Shown: positions 9,558-18,203, numbered from the stretch's first letter. The stretch is 64,000 nt of DNA from Pseudomonas chlororaphis subsp. chlororaphis (GCF_003945765.1 NZ_CP027712.1:6262001-6326000); one strand, 5' to 3'. The notes: generated by a model from the sequence alone, not told the origin. Program-made: numbers and translations.

Positions 9558-9633
9558 GCTGATCTCCACGGCCGACTGCCGGCCTTTATGGTGGCGATTG
9601 TGCGCAGGCCCATAAACGCCCATTTACCTATCT

Positions 9634-9658
9634 GCGACATTCACATACTTATCGCGAC
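9634..9658 (-). promoter_or_regulatory. Putative GbdR site facing gbcB
   Basis: On the minus strand two GTCGC half-sites start 20 bp apart in direct orientation; the downstream one is ATGTCGCAG. Direct repeats two helical turns apart are the usual AraC-family arrangement. It lies about 80-100 bp upstream of the gbcB start. Assignment to GbdR is inferred from context. Confidence 0.5.
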
Positions 9659-9684
9659 CAGCCCCCAACCACCGGGGCTTGCGC

Positions 9685-9710
9685 GTCGGGAACAGATTGG
9701 GCCATGTCGC
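9685..9710 (+). promoter_or_regulatory. Putative GbdR site facing gbcA
   Basis: On the plus strand GTCGG at 9685 and ATGTCGC ending at 9710 form direct half-sites 21 bp apart, mirroring the site that faces gbcB. It lies 178-203 bp before the gbcA start. Confidence 0.5.
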
Positions 9711-9887
9711 CCATGGATAAGGTTCCGGGCCGCGCCGGCCCCACACTCGCCTCAACTGAGAACCGCTGATTTTTCAGCCTTGCGTCGTAACCGTGGCCGG
9801 TGTGACGGGCTTGTGCGGAGCAAGCCCGTTACACCGGCCACACTGCCACTTTCGCCGGCCACACAGATGGCCATGAGGACCAAAACG

Positions 9888-11183
9888 ATGGACGTCACCG
9901 CAACCCTGAGCCTGGGCGATCCGCTGGAACCCGCACGCAAGGCCACCGCGCAAATGCTCCAAGAACGCGAGCGGACCTTTTCCCTGCCGCAGCCGTTCTA
10001 CTGCGACGAGCGCCTGTTCGATATCGACATGCAGGAGATCTTCCAGAAGGAATGGCTGATCGCCGGCATGACCTGCGAGATTCCGACCAAGGGCAACTAC
10101 ATGACCCTGCAGGTCGGCAAGAACCCGATCATCGTGATCCGTGGCGCCGACGGCGTGGTCCATGCCTTCCACAACGTCTGCCGCCACCGCGGTTCGCGCT
10201 TGTGCACCAGCGACAAGGGCAAGGTCGCCAAGCTGGTCTGCCACTACCACCAGTGGACCTACGAGCTGGACGGTCGCCTGCTGTTCGCCGGCACCGAGAT
10301 GGGCGCCGACTTCGACATGAAGCAATACGGCCTCAAGCCAGTGAACGTGAAGACCGCCGGTGGCTACATCTTCATCTCGCTGGCCGAGAACCCGCCGGCC
10401 ATCGATGACTTCCTGGCGACCCTGACGCACTACATGGAACCCTACGACATGGAGAACACCAAGGTGGCGGTGCAAACCACCTTGATGGAAAAGGCCAACT
10501 GGAAGCTGGTGCTGGAAAACAACCGCGAGTGCTACCACTGCGGCGGTTCGCACCCGGAACTGCTGAAGACCCTGCTGGAGTGGGACGACGTCACCGACCC
10601 GCGTGCTGACCAGGCGTTCAAGGACCACGTGGCCGCCTCCGCTGCCGCCTGGGAAGCCGAGAAGATCCCTTATGCCCACGCCAGCTTCGGCCTGCGCAAC
10701 CGCATCGTGCGCATGCCGCTGCTCAAGGGCACCGTGTCCATGACCATGGACGGCAAGCAGGGCTGCGCCAAGCTGATGGGCCGGATCAAGAACCCCGATC
10801 TGGGCTCGATGCGCATCCTGCACCTGCCGCACTCGTGGAACCACTGCATGGGCGACCACATCATCGTGTTCACCGTGTGGCCGATCAGCGCCCAGGAAAC
10901 CATGGTCACCACCAAGTGGCTGGTGCACAAGGACGCGGTCGAAGGCGTGGACTACGACGTCGCGCGCATGCGCCAGGTGTGGGACGCCACCAACGACCAG
11001 GACCGTCGCCTGGCCGAAGAGAACCAGCGCGGCATCAACTCCACCGCCTACCAGCCAGGCCCGTACTCCAAGACCTACGAGTTCGGCGTGGTCAACTTCG
11101 TGGACTGGTACAGCGAGCGCATGCTGAGCAACCTCGGCGCCGAACCGGCTCCGTACCTCAAGGGCGTGCCGGTTCACGGCTGA
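9888..11183 (+). CDS. gbcA: Glycine betaine demethylase, Rieske oxygenase component
   Basis: Removes one methyl group from glycine betaine as formaldehyde, giving dimethylglycine. It has 431 residues. The Rieske [2Fe-2S] ligands are C98 and H100 (CRHRGSRLC) and C118 and H121 (CHYHQW), with the standard 17-residue spacing. The mononuclear iron motif is E214-x2-H217-x4-H222 (NRECYHCGGSH). The start MDVTATLSLGDP has GAGG about 9 nt upstream; an in-frame ATG 15 nt earlier is less likely. A family-B REP pair follows directly, then the repeat region with DnaA boxes. Confidence 0.95.
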   Translation: MDVTATLSLGDPLEPARKATAQMLQERERTFSLPQPFYCDERLFDIDMQEIFQKEWLIAGMTCEIPTKGNYMTLQVGKNPIIVIRGADGVVHAFHNVCRHRGSRLCTSDKGKVAKLVCHYHQWTYELDGRLLFAGTEMGADFDMKQYGLKPVNVKTAGGYIFISLAENPPAIDDFLATLTHYMEPYDMENTKVAVQTTLMEKANWKLVLENNRECYHCGGSHPELLKTLLEWDDVTDPRADQAFKDHVAASAAAWEAEKIPYAHASFGLRNRIVRMPLLKGTVSMTMDGKQGCAKLMGRIKNPDLGSMRILHLPHSWNHCMGDHIIVFTVWPISAQETMVTTKWLVHKDAVEGVDYDVARMRQVWDATNDQDRRLAEENQRGINSTAYQPGPYSKTYEFGVVNFVDWYSERMLSNLGAEPAPYLKGVPVHG

Positions 11184-11199
11184 TCCCGGGCTGGGCTTC

Positions 11200-11290
11200 T
11201 GTAGGAGCGAGGCTTGCCCGCGAAGGCCGCGACACGGTGTACCCGAACCACCGCGTTAGCGTTCATCGCGAGCAAGCTTCGCTCCTACAG
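11200..11290. repeat. REP pair, family B (GTAGGAGCGAGGCTTGC type)
   Basis: TGTAGGAGCGAGGCTTGCCC at the left and GCGAGCAAGCTTCGCTCCTA at the right form an inverted REP pair just downstream of gbcA. Confidence 0.85.
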
Positions 11291-11299
11291 GGGCAAGCT

Positions 11300-11955
11300 T
11301 GCTGTACGTTTTTTGATCGGAATCCCTCCCGGCCATGGCCGACAAGGCTCCCAGCCTTCCGCGAACAAGTTATCCACACCTCCACCCACAGCAAATGTGG
11401 GCAACTCGGCTTTCAGCCGGCGGATCCACTGGCAGAACCTGAAGAAAATCCGTGACTTATCCGGAAAGGCCTTTTTCACAAGACTTTGTTCATTTTTTGA
11501 ACAGCGCTCTGTAAGCCACGTTTTTAAAGGCCCGCAGATGAAGGCGAACACCTTATCCACAGAAGCGCCAACAGACTTTGGGGGCAACTTTGCGGCCAAG
11601 GGCCGCGAGCTGTGGAAAACCGCCGAATAGCACGAAATATCGAGGCTTCAGTGCCGCCGGCGGGGCAAAACTTCGGATTTGCCTGTTTTTTGACCAGACC
11701 TCTGCAGACCACTGTTTATAAGGCCCTCAGCGGATAGCGAACATCTTATCCACAAAGAGGCCAACAGACTTTGGGGGCAACTCGGCAGCGGCAGAGGACC
11801 GAGGGAATTCCTTATCCACAGAAAAACCTTCGGAAAAACCTCGACTTAGCTTGATCGTTTTTCGTACAACGCGCTGTAGCGCTTGATTGGCGAGGCTTGC
11901 AGAGAGGGACGAACATCTTATCCACAGAGGCGCGCACAGGGATTGTGGGTAACAG
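11300..11955. repeat. Tandem array of four diverged ~180-bp units, each with a DnaA box
   Basis: Gene-free. Four units share one layout: a T5-7 tract (11309, 11493, 11685, 11858); then 60-61 bp later a perfect TTATCCACA (11370, 11553, 11746, 11918), three of the four preceded by GCGAACA or CGAACA; then about 26 bp later a reversed, degenerate box in KTGGGSAAC context (TGTGGGCAA at about 11396, TGTGGGTAA at 11944). Units two and three share CCAACAGACTTTGGGGGCAA. A fifth perfect box is at 11812 and near-boxes are at 11457 and 11611. GC-rich hairpins follow the core in the first three units. Perfect DnaA boxes this dense suggest DnaA binding; the role is unknown. Confidence 0.75.
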
Positions 11956-11998
11956 TGGATACAGGAGGGAAATCAGTCACAAGCAAGCCACGCCCCTG

Positions 11999-12022
11999 CA
12001 GGAGCGAAGCTTGCTCGCGATA
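11999..12022 (+). repeat. Single REP half, family B
   Basis: AGGAGCGAAGCTTGCTCGCG without a visible partner, just 3' of etfB. Confidence 0.7.
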
Positions 12023-12045
12023 ACGATAGTGCGACAGGCCTGGCC

Positions 12046-12816
12046 CTAACGGACCACGCCTTCTTCGATCAGCAGCTTGAGGATGGCCTCGGCCCCGGCT
12101 TCGGCGCTGACGCCCTTGAGCACCTGGCCGCCACCGCCGCTGGCCTTGGCGGTCGCGGCTTTCATGCGGTCGGCGCCGCTCTTGGCCTTGATCACTTTCA
12201 GACGCTTGGGCCGCGGTTTGGCCGGTTGCAGGGTGGCGCTGGTGAATAACTCATCGTCGAGCACTTCCACCTGCCGCGCCTGCAGCAGCCCACGCCGGGC
12301 CGGGCCGTAGGCGCTCTGCCGTGGCTTGGGCGCGGCGTTATCCACAGTGGCGAGGAACGGCAGGCGCACCTTCAGCCGACGGCGCTGGCCGCGCGGCAGG
12401 GCCTGCAGCACCAGGGCCACGCCACTGTCGATGGATTCCACCTGGGCCAGACCCACCACCAGTGGCCAACCGAGGTTTTCCGCCAGCAGGAACGGCAGCA
12501 TGCCCGAGCCTTCGCCGGTTTCCGCCTGGCTGCCGGTCAGCACCACTTGCGCCCCGGCATCGCGCAGATAATCGGTCAGCGCCGGCAGCGCATCGGCACC
12601 GGCCGACTGCTCCAGCACGTGCATCTGTTCCAGGCCCATGCCCAGGTACGCGCGCAGGGCCGGCTCGGCAATATCGCCGGCGTGCAGCACCTGCAGCCTG
12701 TCCCCGGCCAGTTGCAGCCCCAGCTCGACCGCCCGCGCATCCTGCTCGGCGCGCCGGGGCCGGCCGGAAGTCGGGTGGGCGCCGATGGACACCAGGCTGA
12801 TCACATTGGTACTCAT
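12046..12816 (-). CDS. etfB: Electron transfer flavoprotein beta subunit (dimethylglycine pathway)
   Basis: 256 residues. ETF beta binds AMP and, with EtfA and its FAD, carries electrons from dehydrogenases to the respiratory chain. The sequence is a divergent member of the family: the nucleotide-binding region TGSQAETGEGSGMLPFLLAENLGWP (about residues 99-123) is clear, and a basic C-terminal stretch (KPRPKRLKVIKAK) replaces the usual recognition end. The start at 12816 has AAGGA upstream. It lies 16 nt after etfA and is the last gene of the dgc run. A perfect DnaA box occurs inside it at 12338-12346. Confidence 0.88.
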   Translation of the reverse strand: MSTNVISLVSIGAHPTSGRPRRAEQDARAVELGLQLAGDRLQVLHAGDIAEPALRAYLGMGLEQMHVLEQSAGADALPALTDYLRDAGAQVVLTGSQAETGEGSGMLPFLLAENLGWPLVVGLAQVESIDSGVALVLQALPRGQRRRLKVRLPFLATVDNAAPKPRQSAYGPARRGLLQARQVEVLDDELFTSATLQPAKPRPKRLKVIKAKSGADRMKAATAKASGGGGQVLKGVSAEAGAEAILKLLIEEGVVR

Positions 12817-12832
12817 AAGCTCTGTCCTTCCC

Positions 12833-14053
12833 TTAAGCCGCATCGCGCTTGGCGCCGTTGCGGTAGGCCTCTACCGCCGCGATCAAGGCTTGAAGCAGCT
12901 CGGCGCTTTCGCCAATCACCGACAGGTCGGCGCGTTTGATCATGTCGCAGCCCGGATCGAGGTTGATCGCCACCACCTTGTCGCAGGCACCGATGCCCTG
13001 CAGGTGCTGGATCGCCCCGGAAATCCCCACCGCCACGTACACCCGGGCGGTAACCCAGGTGCCCGAGGCGCCGACCTGACGGTCGCGGGCCATGAAGCCA
13101 TCGTCCACCGCCACCCGCGACGCGCCTTCGGTGGCGCCCAGGGCCGCGGCGGTTTTGTGGAACAGCTCCCAGTCCTTGACCCCGTTGCCGCCGGAGAAAA
13201 TGAATTCGGCCTCGGCCATGGGAATCGCCGCCGGGTCCACCGCCACCGCGCCCAGGTCCTCGATTCGCGCCAGGCTGCGCGCCACCGTTGTGGATAACTC
13301 CACCGGCAGGGCTTCGTGGCGGGTTTCACTGACCGGCTCCGCGCATTCGGCAGCGGCCAGGATCAAGCGCGCCAACGGTCGCGCCAGGTCCTGCAAGCCG
13401 GCACCGGCGCGGCCGATGCATTGCGCGTCCTTGACCTGCCAAACCCGCGTGGCCGGGCGTTCGCCCAGGGCCGCGGCAAAACGCCGGCCCAGTTCGCCGC
13501 CACCGGTGCGGCTGTCGGGCAGCAACCAGTGGCGTGGGCTGAACTGGTTATCCACAGCCCGCAGGCCCTGGACTCGCTGTTCCGGTGCATAACCGCTGAA
13601 TTCGTTGCCTTCGAGCACCAGCAGACGGTCGACGCCGGCCGTGGCGAAGGCGTTTTCCTTGTGCTCGCCAAACACCACCGCCAGCACCGCGCCGTCCTTG
13701 CCGGCCAGCTGGTGGGCCAGGCCCAGCAGGTCGCGGTCGTGGCTGCTCAGGCGGCCGCCGACCATGTCCGGCACCACGCTGATGTAGAACGCCGGCTGCG
13801 CCACCTGATGCAGCGGCAGCTGGACTTCGACCGCGGCGCTGCGCTTGACCGCCCCGCCCTGCTGGGCGCCGCTGCGGTCGATGCGCTTGATACCGTTGGG
13901 GCCGATGAAACCGATCCCGTGGGGGTTCTTGCGGATGATGCCGTTGGGCCCCATCCAGCTGTGCTGCGCCGGCTGCATGGCCGCGTGCAGCGGGTGCAGG
14001 CGGTTACGGGCGATCCATTCGGCCCGCGGATCGCGGCGGATAATGTCGCTCAT
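12833..14053 (-). CDS. etfA: Electron transfer flavoprotein alpha subunit with N-terminal extension
   Basis: 406 residues against about 310 for ordinary ETF alpha. The C-terminal FAD domain is canonical: SGGNGVKDW near 295, VGASGTWVTARVYVAVGISGAIQHLQGI near 335, and INLDPGCDMIKRADLSV near 375. The extra ~75 N-terminal residues contain two copies of GPNGI(I/K)R (in MGPNGIIRKN and IGPNGIKRID) and are not part of the standard fold. The ATG overlaps the dgcB stop by one base (TGATG), so it is translationally coupled to dgcB. It is the likely dedicated electron acceptor for DgcAB. Perfect DnaA boxes occur inside it at 13289 and 13548. Confidence 0.9.
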   Translation of the reverse strand: MSDIIRRDPRAEWIARNRLHPLHAAMQPAQHSWMGPNGIIRKNPHGIGFIGPNGIKRIDRSGAQQGGAVKRSAAVEVQLPLHQVAQPAFYISVVPDMVGGRLSSHDRDLLGLAHQLAGKDGAVLAVVFGEHKENAFATAGVDRLLVLEGNEFSGYAPEQRVQGLRAVDNQFSPRHWLLPDSRTGGGELGRRFAAALGERPATRVWQVKDAQCIGRAGAGLQDLARPLARLILAAAECAEPVSETRHEALPVELSTTVARSLARIEDLGAVAVDPAAIPMAEAEFIFSGGNGVKDWELFHKTAAALGATEGASRVAVDDGFMARDRQVGASGTWVTARVYVAVGISGAIQHLQGIGACDKVVAINLDPGCDMIKRADLSVIGESAELLQALIAAVEAYRNGAKRDAA

Positions 14054-16002
14054 CAGTGGGCCTCCGCAGGTTCACGTTTGGCCGGGGTCACCGGCTTGCC
14101 AGGCGCGGCGTCTTCGAGCAAGGCGTCGGCCACCAGTTCGGCGATGTCCTTGATCAACGGTCGCGGCTCGACCACGCCTTCGAGCATCGCGGTGCATTGT
14201 GGACAACCCACGGCCACCAGCTCGGCGCCGGTTTCGCGGATGTCGTCCATGCGCATGTCGGGGATCCGCTGCTTGCCCGGGATGTCGGTGATCGGCGCGC
14301 CGCCGCCACCGCCGCAGCAGCGCGAGCGGAAACCGGAGCGTTGCATTTCCTTGACCTCGATCCCCAGCGCCCGCAGCACTTCGCGCGGTGCTTCGTACTC
14401 GCCGTTGTAGCGGCCCAGGTAGCACGGGTCGTGATAGGTCACGCTGTTGCCTTTGTGCTGGCCCAGATTCAGGGCGCCGCCGGCGATCAGCTCGGCCATG
14501 TAGGTGCTGTGGTGCTGCACCACGTACTCGCCGCCGAGGGCGCCGTATTCGTTTTTCAGCACATGGAAACTGTGGGGATCGCAGGTGACGATGCGCTTGA
14601 AGCTGTACTTGGCCAGGGTCTGGATATTGCGCTTGGCCAGCAGCTGGAAGGTCGCCTCGTCGCCCAGGCGCCGGGCCACGTCGCCGCTGTCACGTTCTTC
14701 CAGGCCCAGCACCGCGAAGTCGACCTTGGCCGCTTTCAGCACTTTGACGAACGCGCGCAGGGTGCGCTGGTTGCGCATGTCGAAGGCACCGTCGCCCACC
14801 CAGAACAGCACGTCGGTGGTTTTCTTCTCACCCAGCAGCGCCAGGTTGAGGTCCGCCGCCCAGTTCATCCGCCCGCCCGGGGCAAAACCGCCCGGGTTGT
14901 CGGTGGCGATCAGGTTTTCCAGGACTTCGGCGCCCTTGTTCGGGGTAGCGCCCTTTTCCAGGGTCAGATGACGGCGCATGTCGACGATGGCATCGACGTG
15001 CTCGATCATCATCGGGCATTCCTCGACGCAGGCGCGGCAGGTGGTGCAGGACCACAGGGTCTCGGCGTCCACCAGGCCGTTGACGATTGGCTGGTGCGGA
15101 TTGCCGCTGTGTTCGCCAATGGCTTTGCCGGGATATGGGCTGCCAGCGAACTTGGCATCGGTACCGCCAGCCAGGCCGACGACCATGTCCTGGATCAGCT
15201 TTTTCGGGTTCAGCGGCTGGCCGGCGGCAAAGGCCGGGCACGCGGCTTCGCATTTACCGCACTGCACGCAGGCGTCGAAGCCCAGCAGTTGGTTCCAGGT
15301 GAAGTCCTTGGGTTTTTCCACCCCCAGCGGGGCGTTCGGATCTTCCAGGTCCAGCGGCTTGAGGCCGGTGGAGCGGCCACCACCAAAGCGTTCGGCGCGG
15401 CGGTGCCAGGCCAGGTGCAGGGCACCGGCGAAGGCGTGCTTCATCGGGCCGCCCCAGGTCATGCCGAAGAACAGCTCGGACACGCCCCACAACACACCGA
15501 TGCCGAGGATCGTGGCCAATACCCAGCCACCGAAGTTTTCCGGGAGGATCCCGGCCACCGGCAGGGTCACCAGGAAGAACGACGCCGAGAACGCCAGCAG
15601 GCTTTTCGGCAGGCGCATCCACGGGCCTTTCGACAGGCGCGCCGGCGGGTTGCGACGGCGCAGGTAGACGAAGATCGCGCCGACGAACATCACCGCCGAC
15701 ATCAGCAGCAAGGCGTAGCCGAGGATGCGGTTATGCAGGCCGAAACCATGCACCAGGATCGCCAGCACGATGGACGCCACCGCGCCGCCGGCCGTGGCCA
15801 CGTGGGTGTTGGCGATGTATTTGTCCCGCGCCACCACATGGTGCAGGTCGACCATGTAGCGCTTGGGCATGGCCAGCAGGCCGCCGATCAGGTCGACCTT
15901 GGACGCACGGCCCCGGCGCCACATGGCCACCCGCCGCAACGCGCCCAGGACAGCCAGGCCGATGGCTGCGAACAGCAGGATGGGAAGAAGGGTGTTCAAC
16001 AT
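14053..16002 (-). CDS. dgcB: Dimethylglycine catabolism protein B, membrane Fe-S oxidoreductase
   Basis: 649 residues, required with DgcA for dimethylglycine demethylation in P. aeruginosa (established). Order: N-terminal membrane helices (about 1-22, 70-90, 95-113, 137-152, 158-180); two [4Fe-4S] motifs, C245-x2-C248-x2-C251-x3-C255 (VQCGKCEAACP) and C319-x2-C322-x2-C325-x3-C329; then two CCG-type cysteine-rich domains (YHDPCYLGRYNGEY and RCCGGGGG). This is a heterodisulfide-reductase-like layout that could pass electrons from ETF or DgcA to the quinone pool. It is coupled to etfA and separated from dgcA by a REP pair. Confidence 0.93.
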   Translation of the reverse strand: MLNTLLPILLFAAIGLAVLGALRRVAMWRRGRASKVDLIGGLLAMPKRYMVDLHHVVARDKYIANTHVATAGGAVASIVLAILVHGFGLHNRILGYALLLMSAVMFVGAIFVYLRRRNPPARLSKGPWMRLPKSLLAFSASFFLVTLPVAGILPENFGGWVLATILGIGVLWGVSELFFGMTWGGPMKHAFAGALHLAWHRRAERFGGGRSTGLKPLDLEDPNAPLGVEKPKDFTWNQLLGFDACVQCGKCEAACPAFAAGQPLNPKKLIQDMVVGLAGGTDAKFAGSPYPGKAIGEHSGNPHQPIVNGLVDAETLWSCTTCRACVEECPMMIEHVDAIVDMRRHLTLEKGATPNKGAEVLENLIATDNPGGFAPGGRMNWAADLNLALLGEKKTTDVLFWVGDGAFDMRNQRTLRAFVKVLKAAKVDFAVLGLEERDSGDVARRLGDEATFQLLAKRNIQTLAKYSFKRIVTCDPHSFHVLKNEYGALGGEYVVQHHSTYMAELIAGGALNLGQHKGNSVTYHDPCYLGRYNGEYEAPREVLRALGIEVKEMQRSGFRSRCCGGGGGAPITDIPGKQRIPDMRMDDIRETGAELVAVGCPQCTAMLEGVVEPRPLIKDIAELVADALLEDAAPGKPVTPAKREPAEAH

Positions 16003-16032
16003 GGTGGAGCTCCCAAAGACCAGCTCGGTCGT

Positions 16033-16135
16033 TGTAGCCGTTGCCGCAGGCTGCGATGAAGTCCGCAGGACTTCCCTGCGAACTCAAGAGCACGACTGCT
16101 TCGCAGTCGATCGCAGCCTTCGGCAGCGGCTACAG
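16033..16135. repeat. REP pair, family A, in the dgcA-dgcB junction
   Basis: TGTAGCCGTTGCCGCAGGCT and its inverted partner TTCGGCAGCGGCTACAG fill most of the 140-bp gap inside the operon. It may stabilise the upstream part of the message or attenuate the downstream part (inference). Confidence 0.85.
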
Positions 16136-16142
16136 GTATGGC

Positions 16143-18203
16143 TTAGAAATCCTTGCAGATCCGCAGGGCGTCATAGATGGCCGCGTGGGTGTTGCGCTGC
16201 GCCACGCAGTCACCGATGCGGAACAGCAGATAACCGTCGCCCGCCTGGCTCAACGAAGGCTGCGGCTTGATCGCGAACAGCGCTTCGACATCGACCTGGC
16301 CCTTGTTGCGCGAGCCTTCCTTGAGCGCGTAGTAGATCGCTTCGTCGGGCCGCACGCCGTTCTCCACCACCACCTGGTCGACCACCCGCTCCTCCTTGGC
16401 GCCGGTGTATTCGTTCTCCAGCACCGCCACCAGCTTGTCGCCTTCGCGGTAGACCTTTTCCAGCATCATGTCGCCGGTCATGATCACTTCCTTGGGGTAC
16501 ATGCTGCGGTAGTAGGTCGGGAACGACGTACCGCCGATGGCCACGCCCGGCTTGATGTCGTCGGTGACGATCTCGACCTGGCTGCCCTTGTCGGCGAGGA
16601 AGTCGGCCACCGACATGCCGGTGAACTCGCAGATGGTGTCGTAGACCAGCACGTTCTTGCCCGGCGCAACCTTGCCGTCGAGCACGTCCCAGCTGCTGAC
16701 CACCAGCCCTTCGGCGGCGCCCCAGTGTTCGTTCTGCTCAAGGAACGGATGCCCGCCGACGGCCAGCACCACGATGTCCGGACGCAGGTCGAGGATGGTC
16801 TCGGCATCGGCCGCGGTGCCCAGGCGCAGGTCGACCTTCAGGCGTGCCAGCTCCAGCTGATACCAGCGGGTGATACCGGCGATCTGGTCGCGCTGCGGCG
16901 CTTTCGACGCAGTGGTGATCTGCCCGCCGATGGCCTCTTTCTTCTCGAACAGGGTCACGTCGTGGCCACGTTCGGCCGCCACCCGCGCCGATTCCATGCC
17001 GGCCGGGCCGGCACCGACCACCACCACCTTGCGTTTCGGCCCGGTGGACTTCTCGATGATGTGCGGCACGCCCATGTATTCACGGGAGGTCGCGGCGTTC
17101 TGGATGCACAGCACATCCAGGCCCTGGTACTGGCGGTCGATGCAATAGTTGGCACCCACGCACTGCTTGATCTGGTCGACCTGGCCCATCTTGATCTTGG
17201 CGATCAGGTGCGGGTCGGCGATGTGCGCACGGGTCATGCCGACCATGTCGACATAGCCGCCTTCCAGGATACGGGTGGCCTGGTTCGGGTCCTTGATGTT
17301 CTGCGCATGCAGTACCGGAACCTTGATCACTTCCTTGATCCCGGCAGCCAGGTGCAGGAACGGCTCCGGTGGATAACTCATGTTCGGAATCACGTTGGCC
17401 AGGGTGTTGTGGGTGTCGCAACCCGAACCCACGACGCCGATGAAATCGAGCATGCCGGTGTCGTCGTAATACTTGGCAATCTGCTTCATGTCCTCGTGGG
17501 ACAGGCCGTCCGGGTGGAACTCGTCACCACAGATACGCATGCCCACGCAGAAATCGTCGCCGACTTCGGCGCGCACCGCCTTGAGCACTTCCAGGCCGAA
17601 CTTCATCCGGCCTTCGAAGCTGCCGCCCCATTCGTCGGTCCGCTTGTTGACCCGCGGGCTCCAGAACTGGTCGATCATGTGCTGGTGCACGGCGGACAGC
17701 TCGACGCCGTCCAGGCCACCGGCCTTTGCGCGACGGGCAGCTTGCGCGTAGTTGCCGATTACCCGCCAGATCTCCTCCGGCTCGATGGTCTTGCAGGTGG
17801 CGCGATGCACCGGTTCGCGGATGCCCGACGGCGACATCAGGGTCGGCCAGTTGAAACCGTCCCAGCGCGAGCGGCGGCCCATGTGGGTAATCTGGATCAT
17901 GATCTTGGCGCCATGCTTGTGCATGGCGTCGGCCAGGTTCTGGAAGTGCGGAATGATGCGGTCGGTGGACAGGTTCACCGAGCTCCACCATTCCTGCGGG
18001 CTGTCGATGGCCACCACGGACGAACCGCCACAGATCGCCAGGCCGATACCGCCCTTGGCTTTCTCTTCGTAATACTTCACGTAGCGGTCGGTGGTCATGC
18101 CGCCATCGGTGGCGTAGACCTCGGCGTGCGCGGTGCTGAGCACCCGGTTGCGGATGGTCAGTTTGCCGATCTGGATCGGCTGGAACATCGCTTCGAAAGC
18201 CAT
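16143..18203 (-). CDS. dgcA: Dimethylglycine demethylase subunit A (old yellow enzyme/TMADH type)
   Basis: 686 residues converting dimethylglycine to sarcosine. The N-terminal FMN TIM barrel (1-350) has ITHMGRRSRWDG and the VHQHMIDQFWSPRVNKRTDEWGG-type catalytic loop. The C-terminal NAD/FAD-like domain has VVVVGAGPAGMESAR at 393-407. The linker normally carries four cysteines of a [4Fe-4S] cluster as C-x2-C-x2-C-x11-C; here the second position is alanine (C348, A351, C354, C366), confirmed in the DNA. This may be lineage-typical, but it changes cluster ligation. It lies 15 nt after the DUF5943 gene. Confidence 0.94.
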   Translation of the reverse strand: MAFEAMFQPIQIGKLTIRNRVLSTAHAEVYATDGGMTTDRYVKYYEEKAKGGIGLAICGGSSVVAIDSPQEWWSSVNLSTDRIIPHFQNLADAMHKHGAKIMIQITHMGRRSRWDGFNWPTLMSPSGIREPVHRATCKTIEPEEIWRVIGNYAQAARRAKAGGLDGVELSAVHQHMIDQFWSPRVNKRTDEWGGSFEGRMKFGLEVLKAVRAEVGDDFCVGMRICGDEFHPDGLSHEDMKQIAKYYDDTGMLDFIGVVGSGCDTHNTLANVIPNMSYPPEPFLHLAAGIKEVIKVPVLHAQNIKDPNQATRILEGGYVDMVGMTRAHIADPHLIAKIKMGQVDQIKQCVGANYCIDRQYQGLDVLCIQNAATSREYMGVPHIIEKSTGPKRKVVVVGAGPAGMESARVAAERGHDVTLFEKKEAIGGQITTASKAPQRDQIAGITRWYQLELARLKVDLRLGTAADAETILDLRPDIVVLAVGGHPFLEQNEHWGAAEGLVVSSWDVLDGKVAPGKNVLVYDTICEFTGMSVADFLADKGSQVEIVTDDIKPGVAIGGTSFPTYYRSMYPKEVIMTGDMMLEKVYREGDKLVAVLENEYTGAKEERVVDQVVVENGVRPDEAIYYALKEGSRNKGQVDVEALFAIKPQPSLSQAGDGYLLFRIGDCVAQRNTHAAIYDALRICKDF

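Larger units (their letters stand above)
9558..9887. promoter_or_regulatory. gbcB/gbcA divergent control region
   Basis: 330 bp without a gene. It holds two candidate activator sites (9634-9658 and 9685-9710, listed separately) and, at 9795-9842, an imperfect inverted repeat around TGGCCGGTGT and ACACCGGCCA that is close to the gbcA leader. In P. aeruginosa both genes are activated by GbdR (established knowledge). Confidence 0.6.

Noticed and set aside
8316..9887. Upstream in-frame extension of gbcA back to 8316
   Set aside because: The extension crosses a REP pair and runs antisense to all of gbcB. The family start and a ribosome site are at 9888.
11285..11630. Short frames of 104-138 codons in the DnaA-box array
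   Set aside because: They end within repeat units, lack ribosome sites and have no conserved composition. The repeat spacing, not a reading frame, is what is conserved.
11300..11955. CRISPR array
   Set aside because: Only four units of about 180 bp with diverged sequence; CRISPR repeats are near-identical, 24-40 bp, with unique spacers, and no cas genes are present.
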